Of a DNA stretch of 64,000 nt, positions 33,770 through 43,906 are shown piece by piece. Every line of letters starts with the position of its first letter. Position 1 is the stretch's first letter. A program made the position numbers and the translations under genes. Source of the DNA: Glebionis coronaria (lineage: Eukaryota; Streptophyta; Magnoliopsida; Asterales; Asteraceae); the NCBI GenBank assembly GCA_025667525.1, contig CM046877.1, positions 293,504,364-293,568,363 on the forward strand. Reading direction: 5' to 3'. The notes below the pieces were generated by a model, which had not been told where the DNA came from, ran no database searches, and saw nothing but the letters and a program-made list of their open reading frames with translations.

Positions 33770-34265
33770 CAAAACAATGCTTCGTTCGGAACTTACTGAT
33801 TCGGAACTTGTAAAATCAGCCTTGATTTGGAACTTTTAGGTCACCCCTTGATTCGGAAGTATCCGGATGAAGCTCTTGATTCGGAAGTTATGAACTTCCG
33901 AATGAACCTTCCTTGAGTCGGAAGATGACCCTTGATCCGGAACTTTTGGAAGTTCCGAATGAACAACCTTGACTCGGAAGTTTATGACTTCCGAATGAAA
34001 AGCCTTTATTCGGAACTTTGTTCCTTGATTCGGAACTTTAAGTTGATTCGGAACTTTTGAGAAGTTCCGAATGAAACCCTTGGTTCGGAACTTTGGAAGT
34101 TCCGAATGAATCCCTTTGGTTCGGAAGTTTTAACTTCGTCCGGAACTTTGAAAGTTCCGGATGAACAAGCTTGGTTCGGAACTTTTGGAGTTCCGGATGA
34201 AACCTTGATTCGGAACTTTGGGAGTTCCGAATGAGCTCTTCCCTCCTTCTTTGGTTCGGAACTTC
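33770..34265. repeat. TTCGGAACTT / AAGTTCCGAA palindromic array in Ath2 LTR
   Basis: More than fifteen TTCGGAAC-type words, many paired with a following GTTCCGAATGAA so that each pair is an inverted repeat. The array is present again in the other LTR at about 41210-41695. Confidence 0.92.
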
Positions 34266-34701
34266 TCCTGGAATTATCAGAAACAAAGCAAAAACCCCCG
34301 AAGAACAAGGAGATGGATACAGTAGCAGATATAAACAAAAAGTAACCAAAATCAAACACAAGTATGAATATAAACAGTAACGATTCAATGAATAAGCATC
34401 AACAAACAATTAAAAACATGAAATTAAACAACTTTTACCACAATAATCAAAAACCACTTTGGATCAAAATAAAAGCATGAACATAAACACAACAAATCAA
34501 AGATTAAGAAAGGTAGATAAGAGATTGACAAGATAAAGTAAAGATTGACAATAATTAAATGAAAACTTACTTGAAATTAAATGAATAAAAGGTGTGAGAC
34601 AAGGTAATTAAATTGACAATTAAGTAAATGACAAGTAATTAAAATGGTGGAAGAACTAGTGTCACCCTAGCCAACAAGAGTGAAAAATAAACATCCTAAT
34701 C

Positions 34702-34709
34702 TATTTATA
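34702..34709 (-). promoter_or_regulatory. TATA box in Ath2 3' LTR
   Basis: Minus-strand CTATAAATAG; matching site in the 5' LTR is 53632-53639. Confidence 0.65.
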
Positions 34710-35189
34710 GGGGAGGATTAAGGAAGCTTCCTCCCCTCTTTCCTTTTCTCTTAATTGCATAATTAAGTCCCTCCTTCTTTTAATCTTCATTAATTGTGTA
34801 CTTAGTCCTTTTCTTCTAATCCTTCTTTAATCTTGGACTTAAGGGACTTTTGACTTCGGGATTTCTTTTGAACTCGTCTTTAAATTCTTCAATAAAATAG
34901 ACTTGAATTCTTCGACTTTTGATAAACTTCCGTCTTTTGACTTTTTCTTCGATAAATCTTCAGAATTGGTCGTGGACTTCCGTTCTTTTTGCACTCTTGA
35001 CTTCTTGACTTCGTCTTTCATCCTTTTCTTCAATAAAAGTCTGTAAATGCCTGTGAATGTCCGTGTTTTCTTCATTTTTCACCTTTTTATCCTAAATCAC
35101 AACAAAACACAAACCACGCATAATTCCGATATAAAAGACATAAAATACACGTTTTGGTCCGGTTATTAATGTAGTTAAGTGGTAGAAAA

Positions 35190-35211
35190 GATGGGTGTTT
35201 ACACACCTATC
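35190..35211 (-). ncRNA. Terminal stem-loop of Ath2 3' LTR
   Basis: Minus strand GATAGGTGT-GTAA-ACACCCATC pairs with one A-C mismatch and has a GTAA loop. Compared with Lard1 and Ath3, an A-T pair is replaced by G-C. It adjoins the polypurine tract. Confidence 0.7.
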
Positions 35212-35212
35212 A

Positions 35213-35225
35213 AATCCCCTACACT
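35213..35225 (-). promoter_or_regulatory. Ath2 polypurine tract
   Basis: Minus-strand AGTGTAGGGGATT immediately before the 3' LTR. Confidence 0.88.
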
Positions 35226-37162
35226 TGACCATTGCAATGTCCTCATGCAATGCATTAGTTATAAAGCAAGATTACACTTTTCATCATAATCAATCCACGT
35301 TGGCCTTTATTAAAGAGATAGAAAATTAAAGACATTCAAAATAAAGAAATCAAAAGCATACCTTGGGTTTTGAAAATGTTATGAATAATCATCATCCTCA
35401 AGTTTTCACTTTCTCCAAACCAAGCTTAAAAACGAGATCATTGTTATTATAAGTTAGTAGACTAACACGAACTCATGTGGGCCAATTACTCACTTAGACT
35501 CCCTTATTCCTAGGTGTATCTCTTATATTTTATTATTGTCTTGAATGATCACGAAGATGCATTGTTTGACTTATTTCGATAGTTATTTAATCTGAAAATA
35601 AAGTGCACGATTTAATCAATAGTTAGCTAAAGGACCAAATCTTTTAAAACTGCTTCTCGGGATATCAAAAAGTTCATATCTTGGCATAACTTGGTTCGCG
35701 ATTTGAGACCTTTCTCGGGCCGATATTTGGCAGCGACTTCATACTTCAAATCTTGAGAGACGTTCATGAAATAATGGTCTTCTCTTCATAATTGGAATTT
35801 CTTCACTTGAAGTTTTGAGAGATTCATACTTGGACCACGACTTCTTCATTTTTCTCCAATCTTTATTTTGGACTTTGATATACAACGATCCGCCTCCTTT
35901 TATGACTTGGATCTATTTATCCTCATACCTTGTTAGGGTCTTTTCGGATACACTTCTCCATGACTTTTGGGGAGTTTTGCTTTACGTCGTGTGTCTCGAT
36001 CCTTCATATTGATTTTCGATAAATGATTCTTCACATCACTTTGGATCTTTAGCAACAAAACATAGCCCTCATGCCTTGTTAGGGCCTTTTCAGACTCGCC
36101 AATCTTCGCGCCCCGCTTCATAAGTTATGCCTTGGCTATGAACTCTCGTCATTACCGAGCAACTTTTAAACGATCTGGGGCTAGAAACTAAGTAACTTTT
36201 CAAATCGTACAACCTTATTTATTAACAAATAAATTATTAGCAAGCGATGGGAGAATAGGCTTATAATTAACTCACATAAATTCATGAAAGAATTCTGAAC
36301 TTATAATTGGCTCTATCATCTCTCGTTCTCCACAGTTTAAAATCTCAAGTAATGAGACTCGTGGATACTTAGCCTATTAAATCAAAGGTTTAGGTTTTCG
36401 AGTCGCCTATAGGATCTTGCAAATTCTTAGACTTTTTCAAGCTTAGGAATCGCATTTTAAAGTTCCCTTGATAAACGACTCTCTAGGATCAATTATAGGA
36501 ACTTGCGAAAAGTTCTTGTTCTTAACCCGTGAGAGTTAAGACTTTCGCGTTTTATAGCTCCCTATATAAAAGCCTAGCAAAACTTGACTTAAACACGTTA
36601 AGGATACTAGCTAGAGTAAACTCGGATTGAGTCAAAAGATTCACAACGTTTGAAAATTAAAACCACTTATTCAAAGATTTATTCTAGCAGAGAAAGAAAA
36701 TAACTATACAAAGATAACAACTAATAGGCCAAAATAGATCAAAAATTTTGAAAAATGTCGAAAAATTGATTTTCCGGTTAAAATGAGGACGAATACAAGG
36801 AAAAGACCACTTAACTTCGATAGAAGTCCCCCCTACACTTAAGATAAACATTGTCCTCAATGTTTAAGCATGTGGGAGTAAGCTCCCCTACACTTAGGAC
36901 ATTGTGCACGTTGTTTAAATCTTGCTAAGGAAAAGACAACTAAAGAGATTCCTATTTTAATATTGAGAAAATATAAAATAGTGAATCGAAAAGAGTTTAG
37001 GATAGAACCGGGAAGAAATAGAACACGGAATCACGGGTCGTCAAGAATCATCAAGAGTGGATCAGTGAAGCTCGAATCCCTGATTAAGAAGTGAGGAGAG
37101 GGAATAGCAATCCAAAGGGTCCCCCCTACACTTATGGTAAAGAAAGCGAAAAGATAGATACA
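35226..37162 (-). other. Ath2 3' non-coding region
   Basis: About 1.9 kb without a credible gene, related to the same region of Ath1, Ath3 and Lard1. Contains CCTCATACCTTGTTAGGGTC-type repeats near 35918 and 36068, and extra PPT-like tracts (CCCCTACACTT near 36830, 36888 and 37124, plus-strand text). Confidence 0.8.
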
Positions 37163-37222
37163 TGGGTTGCCTCCCAAGAAGCGCTTGATTTTTGTTAACC
37201 GAGTCGTGAGCCTGACTCGACC
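37163..37222 (-). ncRNA. Conserved post-stop hairpin block, Ath2
   Basis: Same block as in Lard1 and Ath3 with GGGTTGCCTCCC and CGAGTC-...-GACTCG inverted repeats, next to the gag-protease stop codon at 37230. Confidence 0.6.
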
Positions 37223-37229
37223 TTGATCA

Positions 37230-40200
37230 TCAACGGAAGTAGCATGAAACAAATCCACCAGGATCAAAGACATAGTTTTCATCCATAAATAAGCAAGAGC
37301 TTAAGGCGAACAAAGCAAGCCAAAAGAGAAATGGAAGGGTTCCCTTAAGCAGCGATGGAGCACGGTAGAAGCAAGGATGAAGTGGTGCAAGCATGTCTTC
37401 AATGGGTCCAAAGATTTTTCCTTTTATTTCATCAGGTGGATACTGAGATGGCTTAAAGACTTCAATACCGGGGTCGAACACCTTTTCCTTCAAGGGAAAA
37501 TAGCACTCAGGCTCAGCCGAGTGTGAAGAAGATCCGCAAAGAAGCACAACCTCGTCCTCAGAAGTGGGACAAAGAGGTGTCAAATCATACGTGCAACGGA
37601 TTTCGGTGTCGACCGGTTTCTTCTCCTTTGACAAAATGCTCTTCAAATCCAAAGTAGGATCAAGACGATAATCTTCAAAGTCAAAAGGAGGAGCATCACT
37701 CTCATGAGGGAAGTATGTGTTGAGAAATTTAGAGAAATCTTCCTCAAATGAATAATCGTCCAAAGTAGGGTCGAGTGATGGTGGAGGATCTTCATCATGT
37801 GAAGAATCGCTCGATAGAGTATCAGCCTCATCAAAATCATTGAAAGTGGGCAGCTCGGGATACTCAGAAGTACAATCAAAATCATCCGAATCTGAGCTAG
37901 AATCATCATCATCATAAGCATCAAAGACCGGTGGAGAATCAAAAATGGGAGAAGCGTCCAAAGTAGGGAGAGAATCATCCACATCATTTTGAAAAAGTGG
38001 ATTATCGATGCAAGAGTCGAATAGAGGATTGTCGTAGACGGTAAAGTCATCGAGCACATTTATCATATTCACTGATTCTCGGCCTCCAAAGGATTTGCCT
38101 GTAAGCTTCCCCATTTTAAAAACTTTTGAATCATCCCCGACTCGTAAGATTAACTCACCTTCGGCCACATCTACTAAAGCACGTCCGGTTCGCAAGAATG
38201 GCCGACCAAGTATTAAAGGAATACGAGGGTCCATTTCATAATCAACTACGACAAAATCGACCGGGAAAGTAAATGTGCAAACTTTGATAAACACGTCTTC
38301 GGCTATACCAACGGGGTAAGCGAGAGTGCGGTTTGCAAGTTCGAGAGTCATCTTTGTAGGAATGAGATCGGGTAATGATAGTGTTTTCCAAACACTGAGT
38401 GGCATCAAATTAATACTAGCCCCGAGATCAGCAAGGGCAGTAAATTCTTCAGTTTTGTTGAACACGCAAGGCAACACAAAACGACCGGGATCTCCAAGTT
38501 TTTCCGGAAGTTCTCTAAGAAGGACTGCAGAGCAGTTTTCATTTAATCGTGTGTTGGCGAGTTCAATCAGCTTCTCCTTCTTTCTAAGCAATTCCTTGAA
38601 TGCTTTGACAAATTTCGGCATGTGGCAAAGTGCTTCAACAAGGCTAATGTTGATAGTCATTTTAGATAGCATATCCACATATTTCGATACTTGGCAGTCA
38701 TTCTTGGTTAGCTCGTTGGTCTTGCCTATGCGAGAAGGGTATGGGATTATGGGTTGATAAGGGTTGGGTGGAGGTGTAGTTGGTGAAGGTTGTGATGTTG
38801 AAGGGTCCTTCCGAGATACATCGTCATGACGAGGCGGAGGCGGTAATGGTGCACTAACACTAGGTGTAGGAGGAGTAGGGATACATGGTGGTGGAGGAGG
38901 TGTAGATGATGGTGGTGGAATAGGTGGATCGACAATGGTAAGTCCACTACGCGTAGTTATAGCACTCACATTAGCTCGCGGATTAGTGACAGTGTTTGAA
39001 GGTAGAGAACCCGAAGAAGAAGAAGGTTGAGCTTCGGGCAAAAAACTAACCAATAGATTCTTTAATTCAGTTGTTTGAGTGATGAAGGAGGATTGAAGGT
39101 TTTCACGAACCTCGGTTCTGATGTCATTACCTTGCTTCAAGATATCTCCTTTCAAATTGATTATTTGGCTCTGTAGATTCTTGATTTGCTCACCTTGAGT
39201 TCTCATGATTGTGTCAACATCGGGATTAATGGGTGGGTGTTGTTGGGTGGGTGGTTGATAAGGGTTAGAAGCACGAGGCGGGATTTGGTTGCTTCTATTG
39301 TAGTTGTTGGCGGGATTTTGGTTTTGAGGAGAAAAACCGGGTGAAAGGTAGTTGTTGGAACGGTAGCTCAGCAGATTTCTATCCCCTTGTTGTCTAGCTT
39401 GGTAATTTTCCGGTGAATAATTACCGTAAGCAGCATACACATTTTCCGGATTTCCTTGTGTCGAAGGACAATCGGTGTATGAGTGAGGACCGCCACATGT
39501 TTCACAAGGATTAGCAACCGCTTTAACTTGTTGTTGTTGTTGTTGGTTTGAAGCGAGAAGCGTAATACTTTTGCTCATTTCAGCCATCATGCGGGTGAGT
39601 TCGGTCATCTCAGGGTTTGCTGAGGTAGAAGAAACATTGACTCTCGTGTTGTTTCTAGAAGAAGCAGAGGAATCCCAGTTCTTATGATGAGTAGTCATGT
39701 TTTCAATTAACTCTCTACACTCCTCGGGTCTCCTTTTCATGAATGTGCCACCGGCGGCTGCATTTATCGTATCACGATCTCGAAAAGTCAATCCGTTGTA
39801 GAAAGTATCAATTAGGGTCACAGGGAGCATGTTGTGGTTTGGACATCGGTCGATCAAGACATTATATCTCTCCCAAGCGTCGAAAAGAGATTCATCAGGG
39901 TCTTGCATGAAACCGCTGATCTGATTGCGAAGGCTTGTGACCATGGATGGTGGAAAGTAGCGCGAAAGAAAGCGTTGAGTCATATCATCCCAAGTGTGAA
40001 TAGAATTCTTCGGGAGACGATCAAACCATTTCTCGGCATGATGTGATAAAGTATGTGGAAAGAGTTGTAGGCGGAGTACATCCATTGTGGCCCCGGGCAA
40101 CTTCATGCTTTGGGTGATTGTAATGAACTTGTCGAGGTGTTTGTTGGCATCATCATCAGGCAATCCTCTAAATGGGTTTGTTTGCACTTGCTGAATCATG

Positions 40201-40427
40201 TGGTGCTTCAACGAAAACTCAGGAGCGTTGATTTGCATCGGCGCAATCGGTCCTCCTCGTCCAAACATTGTTGGTTGACAAAGTTCCTCCATGGTCCGAA
40301 GATCGGGCTGTGGAAGAGCATTGTTGTTATTGTTGAGGTGCGGTAGTTGATTATTGTTGTTAACACCTGCCATATCTAAATCTTCTTGAGGCTCGGGCTC
40401 TTGATAATTAGAAGATCTAGTACGCAT
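37230..40427 (-). CDS. Ath2 gag-protease-acidic tail protein
   Basis: The open frame runs from 40484 (1084 aa), but the likely start is the Met at 40427 (MRTRSSNYQEP), because a consensus splice acceptor (TGCATTTTCAG, minus) lies just upstream. Numbering from 40484: Asn-rich N-terminus, capsid-type Gag about 65-275, knuckle [13 protein letters not shown] at 327-339 (CX2CX3HX4C), Pro-rich linker about 520-585, aspartic protease about 680-770 with ALADLGAS and [11 protein letters not shown]. An acidic tail (about 805-1045) has NPLFDS and FDPGI motifs, then a hydrophobic stretch (about 1050-1066, PFLFWLALFALSSCLF) that could span a membrane. No RT follows; the frame ends in a normal stop. It should form particles and process itself but needs RT and integrase from elsewhere. 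Intact frame suggests recent activity. Confidence 0.88.
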   Translation of the reverse strand: MRTRSSNYQEPEPQEDLDMAGVNNNNQLPHLNNNNNALPQPDLRTMEELCQPTMFGRGGPIAPMQINAPEFSLKHHMIQQVQTNPFRGLPDDDANKHLDKFITITQSMKLPGATMDVLRLQLFPHTLSHHAEKWFDRLPKNSIHTWDDMTQRFLSRYFPPSMVTSLRNQISGFMQDPDESLFDAWERYNVLIDRCPNHNMLPVTLIDTFYNGLTFRDRDTINAAAGGTFMKRRPEECRELIENMTTHHKNWDSSASSRNNTRVNVSSTSANPEMTELTRMMAEMSKSITLLASNQQQQQQVKAVANPCETCGGPHSYTDCPSTQGNPENVYAAYGNYSPENYQARQQGDRNLLSYRSNNYLSPGFSPQNQNPANNYNRSNQIPPRASNPYQPPTQQHPPINPDVDTIMRTQGEQIKNLQSQIINLKGDILKQGNDIRTEVRENLQSSFITQTTELKNLLVSFLPEAQPSSSSGSLPSNTVTNPRANVSAITTRSGLTIVDPPIPPPSSTPPPPPCIPTPPTPSVSAPLPPPPRHDDVSRKDPSTSQPSPTTPPPNPYQPIIPYPSRIGKTNELTKNDCQVSKYVDMLSKMTINISLVEALCHMPKFVKAFKELLRKKEKLIELANTRLNENCSAVLLRELPEKLGDPGRFVLPCVFNKTEEFTALADLGASINLMPLSVWKTLSLPDLIPTKMTLELANRTLAYPVGIAEDVFIKVCTFTFPVDFVVVDYEMDPRIPLILGRPFLRTGRALVDVAEGELILRVGDDSKVFKMGKLTGKSFGGRESVNMINVLDDFTVYDNPLFDSCIDNPLFQNDVDDSLPTLDASPIFDSPPVFDAYDDDDSSSDSDDFDCTSEYPELPTFNDFDEADTLSSDSSHDEDPPPSLDPTLDDYSFEEDFSKFLNTYFPHESDAPPFDFEDYRLDPTLDLKSILSKEKKPVDTEIRCTYDLTPLCPTSEDEVVLLCGSSSHSAEPECYFPLKEKVFDPGIEVFKPSQYPPDEIKGKIFGPIEDMLAPLHPCFYRAPSLLKGTLPFLFWLALFALSSCLFMDENYVFDPGGFVSCYFR

Positions 40428-40652
40428 ACACCTGAAAATGCAAAAGAAAAAGAAACCAAACGCAAAGGCAATATATATACACAATAAAGATAAAATCTTT
40501 TTGGATTTTTGAAATTTTTAATTTTTATGGTTTTTATGAGTTTTAATTTTTATGATTTTTGAATTTTTTATGCAAGAAAAATAACGTTCACAAGTGAACG
40601 GATCCCAAAAAGCAACGTATCTAGCACAGAAAACTGTTGATCTTAACGAAAA
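40428..40652 (-). other. Ath2 AT-rich leader, possible intron
   Basis: Very AT-rich, with a T/A-rich body, a pyrimidine tract and TTTTCAG just before the gag Met. A donor-like GTTATTTTTC sits near the primer site (GAAC-GTTATT). Intron use is a prediction only. Confidence 0.45.
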
Positions 40653-40670
40653 GAGCCGGCAGCGGCGCCA
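40653..40670 (-). promoter_or_regulatory. Ath2 primer binding site (tRNA-Asp type)
   Basis: Minus-strand TGGCGCCGCTGCCGGC starting two bases after the 5' LTR. Confidence 0.9.
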
Positions 40671-40672
40671 TT

Positions 40673-42097
40673 TAATAACTAGGTTTTTACCTAGTTAAAA
40701 AGATTCGTTTTAAGTGTGTCTAATCGAATTGATCTTAGTTCTCTATGTGTGACTTCGTTTTAATTTGGTGGAAACAAATATGTGTCGTTGTAGTGTTTTA
40801 AAATTAAAAGGTGCAAAACAATTAAGGTAAATATGCTCTTAAAGTAAATCTAAGTCTAATTAAAGTAGAGTGCAAGTATTTAAAAACGTGGCTGAACTTA
40901 AAAGGCACTAAAGTAAAATGACGTAAACTTAAATCTATCTAAGGCAAACTTAAAGTGCGACTAAAACTAAGGCAAATAATCTAAAAGTGCAATTAAATAA
41001 AAGGCAGGAAAAATAAAGCTGGAAGATAAAAATCAAAGACAAAAACTAATAAGAACCTGAATACAGCTCATTCGGAATAAACCTTCGTTTGGAATAATCA
41101 CTCGTCCTAAATGTCACCTTTGGTTGAAATGATTCTTCTTCACTTGGAATATTACCAAAATCCTTGATCCGGAACAAATTGGTCTGAATATGTCACTTAT
41201 CCAAAACAATGCTTCGTTCGGAACTTACTGATTCGGAACTTGTAAAATCAGCCTTGATTCGGAACTTTTAGGTCACCCCTTGATTCGGAAGTATCTGGAT
41301 GAAGCTCTTGATTCGGAAGTTATGAACTTCCGAATGAACCTTCCTTGAGTCGGAAGATGACCCTTGTTCCGGAACTTTTGGAAGTTCCGAATGAACAACC
41401 TTGACTCGGAAGTTTATGACTTCCGAATGAAAAGCCTTTATTCGGAACTTTGTTCCTTGATTCGGAACTTTAAGTTGATTCGGAACTTTTGAAAAGTTCC
41501 GAATGAAACCCTTGGTTCGGAACTTTGGAAGTTCCGAATGAATCCCTTTGGTTCGGAAGTTTTAACTTCGTCCAGAACTTTGAAAGTTCCGGATGAACAA
41601 GCTTGGTTCGGAACTTTTGGAGTTCCGGATGAAACCTTGATTCGGAACTTTGGGAGTTCCGAATGAGCTCTTCCCTCCTTCTTTGGTTCGGAACTTCTCC
41701 TGGAATTATCAGAAACAAAGCAAAAACCCCCGAAGAACAAGGAGATGGATACAGTAGCAGATATAAACAAAAAGTAACCAAAATCAAACACAAGTATGAA
41801 TATAAACAGTAACGATTCAATGAATAAGCATCAACAAACAATTAAAAACATGAAATTAAACAACTTTTACCACAATAATCAAAAACCACTTTGGATCAAA
41901 ATAAAAGCATGAACATAAACACAACAAATCAAAGATTAAGAAAGGTAGATAAGAGATTGACAAGATAAAGTAAAGATTGACAATAATTAAATGAAAACTT
42001 ACTTGAAATTAAATGAATTTAAGGTGCGAGACAAGGTAATTAAATTGATAATTAAGTAAATGACAAGTAATTAAAATGGTGGAAGAACTAGTGTCAT
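40673..42097 (-). mobile_element. Ath2 5' LTR, left piece
   Basis: Matches 33241-34665 closely, including the TTCGGAAC array, and breaks at GTCAT (42093-42097), the Ath3 target. Confidence 0.94.
42093..42097. repeat. Target-site duplication of Ath3, left copy (GTCAT)
   Basis: Second copy at 53591-53595; the empty site reads GTCAC in the other Ath2 LTR. Confidence 0.93.
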
Positions 42098-42439
42098 TAA
42101 TACAAGGTTTTTGACACCCTATCTGAAAGTTCAAGTTCGTTATAGTTCCGAATCTTTTCGAATTGAAAACCGGTCTAAAGTGCGACTCAATCGTCTTTTG
42201 GTGGATCAAAGGTTTGGTTGGTTTGTTTTTAACTAATAGCAAGTAATTAAAGTGTCGTTGAGTAAAATGGAAGTCAAAAGATTAAATTGGATGACGAGTA
42301 AAATAATGCATATAAATGTAAAGGTGACAATGGAAAAGTACTAACTCTTTAAATAAAACTAGCACTTAGAAAATTTTCAGAAAAATAAAAGGTACTATAA
42401 GAAAGTTATATCGAAAGAAACCAAAAACAGCCAAAAGGG

Positions 42440-42900
42440 AGCCCGATCGGAATGTATTCCGATCGGATGGTCGGAGTGGTGGGAAGAAGTAACACAATCG
42501 GAATGTGCAAGACTGTCAATCGGAAAGTGGGATTAGGGACCAATCGGAATGTGCAAACTCACACGAATCGGAATAATGCTTGAATCTCAATCGGAATAGG
42601 GAAATGCAACCAATCGGAAAGCACAACAAAGCTTTGATCGGAATCGGCTCAAAGATGAAACCAATCGGAATGGGGATTTAAGGTAACAATCGGAATAAGG
42701 GACAAGCCCTACCGTCGGAATATGCACCAATCGGAAAGGGTAAACCCTAATCCGATTGGGGAAATCGGAATGTTGGGGTGCAAAGCCGTCGGAATCTAAA
42801 CCAATCGGAAAGGAGAATAACAACCTTCCCTAAAATGGTGGAACTAGTTTGGAGGTGCACCGGTCGGAAAGCCAATCGGAAAGGGGATTTACCACCCTTT
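42440..42900. repeat. AATCGGAA(T/A) motif array in Ath3 LTR
   Basis: About twenty copies of CAATCGGAATG, CAATCGGAAAG or GTCGGAAT at irregular 15-35 base spacing, plus a few inverted ones (ATTCCGAT). Identical array in the other LTR at about 52137-52597. Confidence 0.93.
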
Positions 42901-43452
42901 CCGAAATCTATGGAAATGGAAAAGCTAGGTAATAAGCTAACTTGTATAAGCTAATACCAAAAACTTGTCAATCCAAATACTTAACCAAATCAAATAAGCA
43001 CTTTAATCCACTTATCCAACTCGAAATCAAGCAACTTTTTAGATCAAACAATAAAAACATAAACTTTTTAATAAAACTTTTTAATGATAAAAATAAGCTA
43101 ATCATAAAAGTAAGCTAATAAGCACAAAAGTCTTAAAGCTTAATCAAATGAAAACTTATAAAATGATCAAAAGATTAACTTTTTAGCATGAAATCAATTA
43201 GAACAACACGGATCACATGATAATCACACCAAAATCAATCTTAAATCAAAGAAAAGTAGAATGAGATTAAGAGATAAAAGCTTAAAATGGAACTTGATTA
43301 ATAAAAATAAGCATACAAAAGTATTAATCTTGAAAGATTAAAAGTAAAAGATGAACTAGTGAGAGAAAGTTTAAGACTTTCTCTCTCTAAAAACTAAAAA
43401 GTGCAAAATTAACTAAAAACTCTAACTACTCTCCTAATGACTATTAGGAGGG

Positions 43453-43460
43453 TATTTATA
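43453..43460 (-). promoter_or_regulatory. TATA box in Ath3 3' LTR
   Basis: Minus-strand CCCTATAAATACCCTCC; an inverted repeat CTCCTAAT/ATTAGGAG lies just downstream. Confidence 0.7.
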
Positions 43461-43871
43461 GGGAAGGTGGAAGGAGTGCATGTGTTGCATCTTCTTTCTT
43501 GCTTTCTTCACGTTTTCTCGACTCGACTTTAATTCTTCGTCTTTGTCGTCTCGGGATTTGAACTTGTCTTTTAATTTTCTTCTTCTATTAGACTTAAGTT
43601 CTTCGACTTCGTTAAACTTCCGTCTTTTGACTTTTTCTTCGATAAATCTTCGGAATAGGTCTTGGACTTCCGTTCTTTCTGCACTCTTGATCTTTTGACT
43701 TCGTCTTTTTCCCGTTTTCTTCAGTAAAAGCCCGTGAAAGCCCGTGTTTTCTTCCTTTTTCATATTTAGGTCCTAAAACACAATAAAAACACAAACCACG
43801 CATAATTCCGACTTTTACGACATAAATCACACGTTTTGGTCTTGTTATTATTGGAAATAGGTGGTAAAAGG

Positions 43872-43891
43872 ATAAGTGTTTTCACACTTAT
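43872..43891 (-). ncRNA. Terminal stem-loop of Ath3 3' LTR
   Basis: Minus-strand ATAAGTGT-GAAA-ACACTTAT: eight perfect pairs and a GAAA tetraloop, next to the polypurine tract. Confidence 0.72.
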
Positions 43892-43893
43892 TA

Positions 43894-43906
43894 AATCCCC
43901 TACACT
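43894..43906 (-). promoter_or_regulatory. Ath3 polypurine tract
   Basis: Minus-strand AGTGTAGGGGATT directly before the 3' LTR. Confidence 0.9.

Larger units (their letters stand above)
33241..35212 (-). mobile_element. Ath2 3' LTR (1972 bp)
   Basis: Plus-strand edges TAATAACTAGG and ...ACACCTATCA. It carries the palindromic TTCGGAAC array and a TATA box at 34702-34709 (minus sense). Also shows the uninterrupted version of the site where Ath3 entered the other LTR (CTAGTGTCACCCTAGCC near 34660). Confidence 0.95.
42098..43893 (-). mobile_element. Ath3 3' LTR (1796 bp)
   Basis: Edges TAATACAAGG and CACACTTATTA on the plus strand. Contains the AATCGGAA array, TATA box (43453-43460, minus sense) and terminal stem-loop (43872-43891). 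Confidence 0.96.

Noticed and set aside
33770..34265. Heat-shock element cluster
   Set aside because: TTC and GAA half-sites are one base apart rather than two, so the classical element is not matched.
42440..42900. CRISPR-like or satellite array
   Set aside because: The AATCGGAA words are short with irregular spacing and no constant spacer length, lie inside an LTR and are duplicated with it. The same holds for the arrays at 12716 and 33770.
43480..43698. Small plus-strand ORFs in the Ath3 LTRs (also 53177-53395)
   Set aside because: Antisense to the element, low-complexity TTC/CTT composition, duplicated only through the LTRs.
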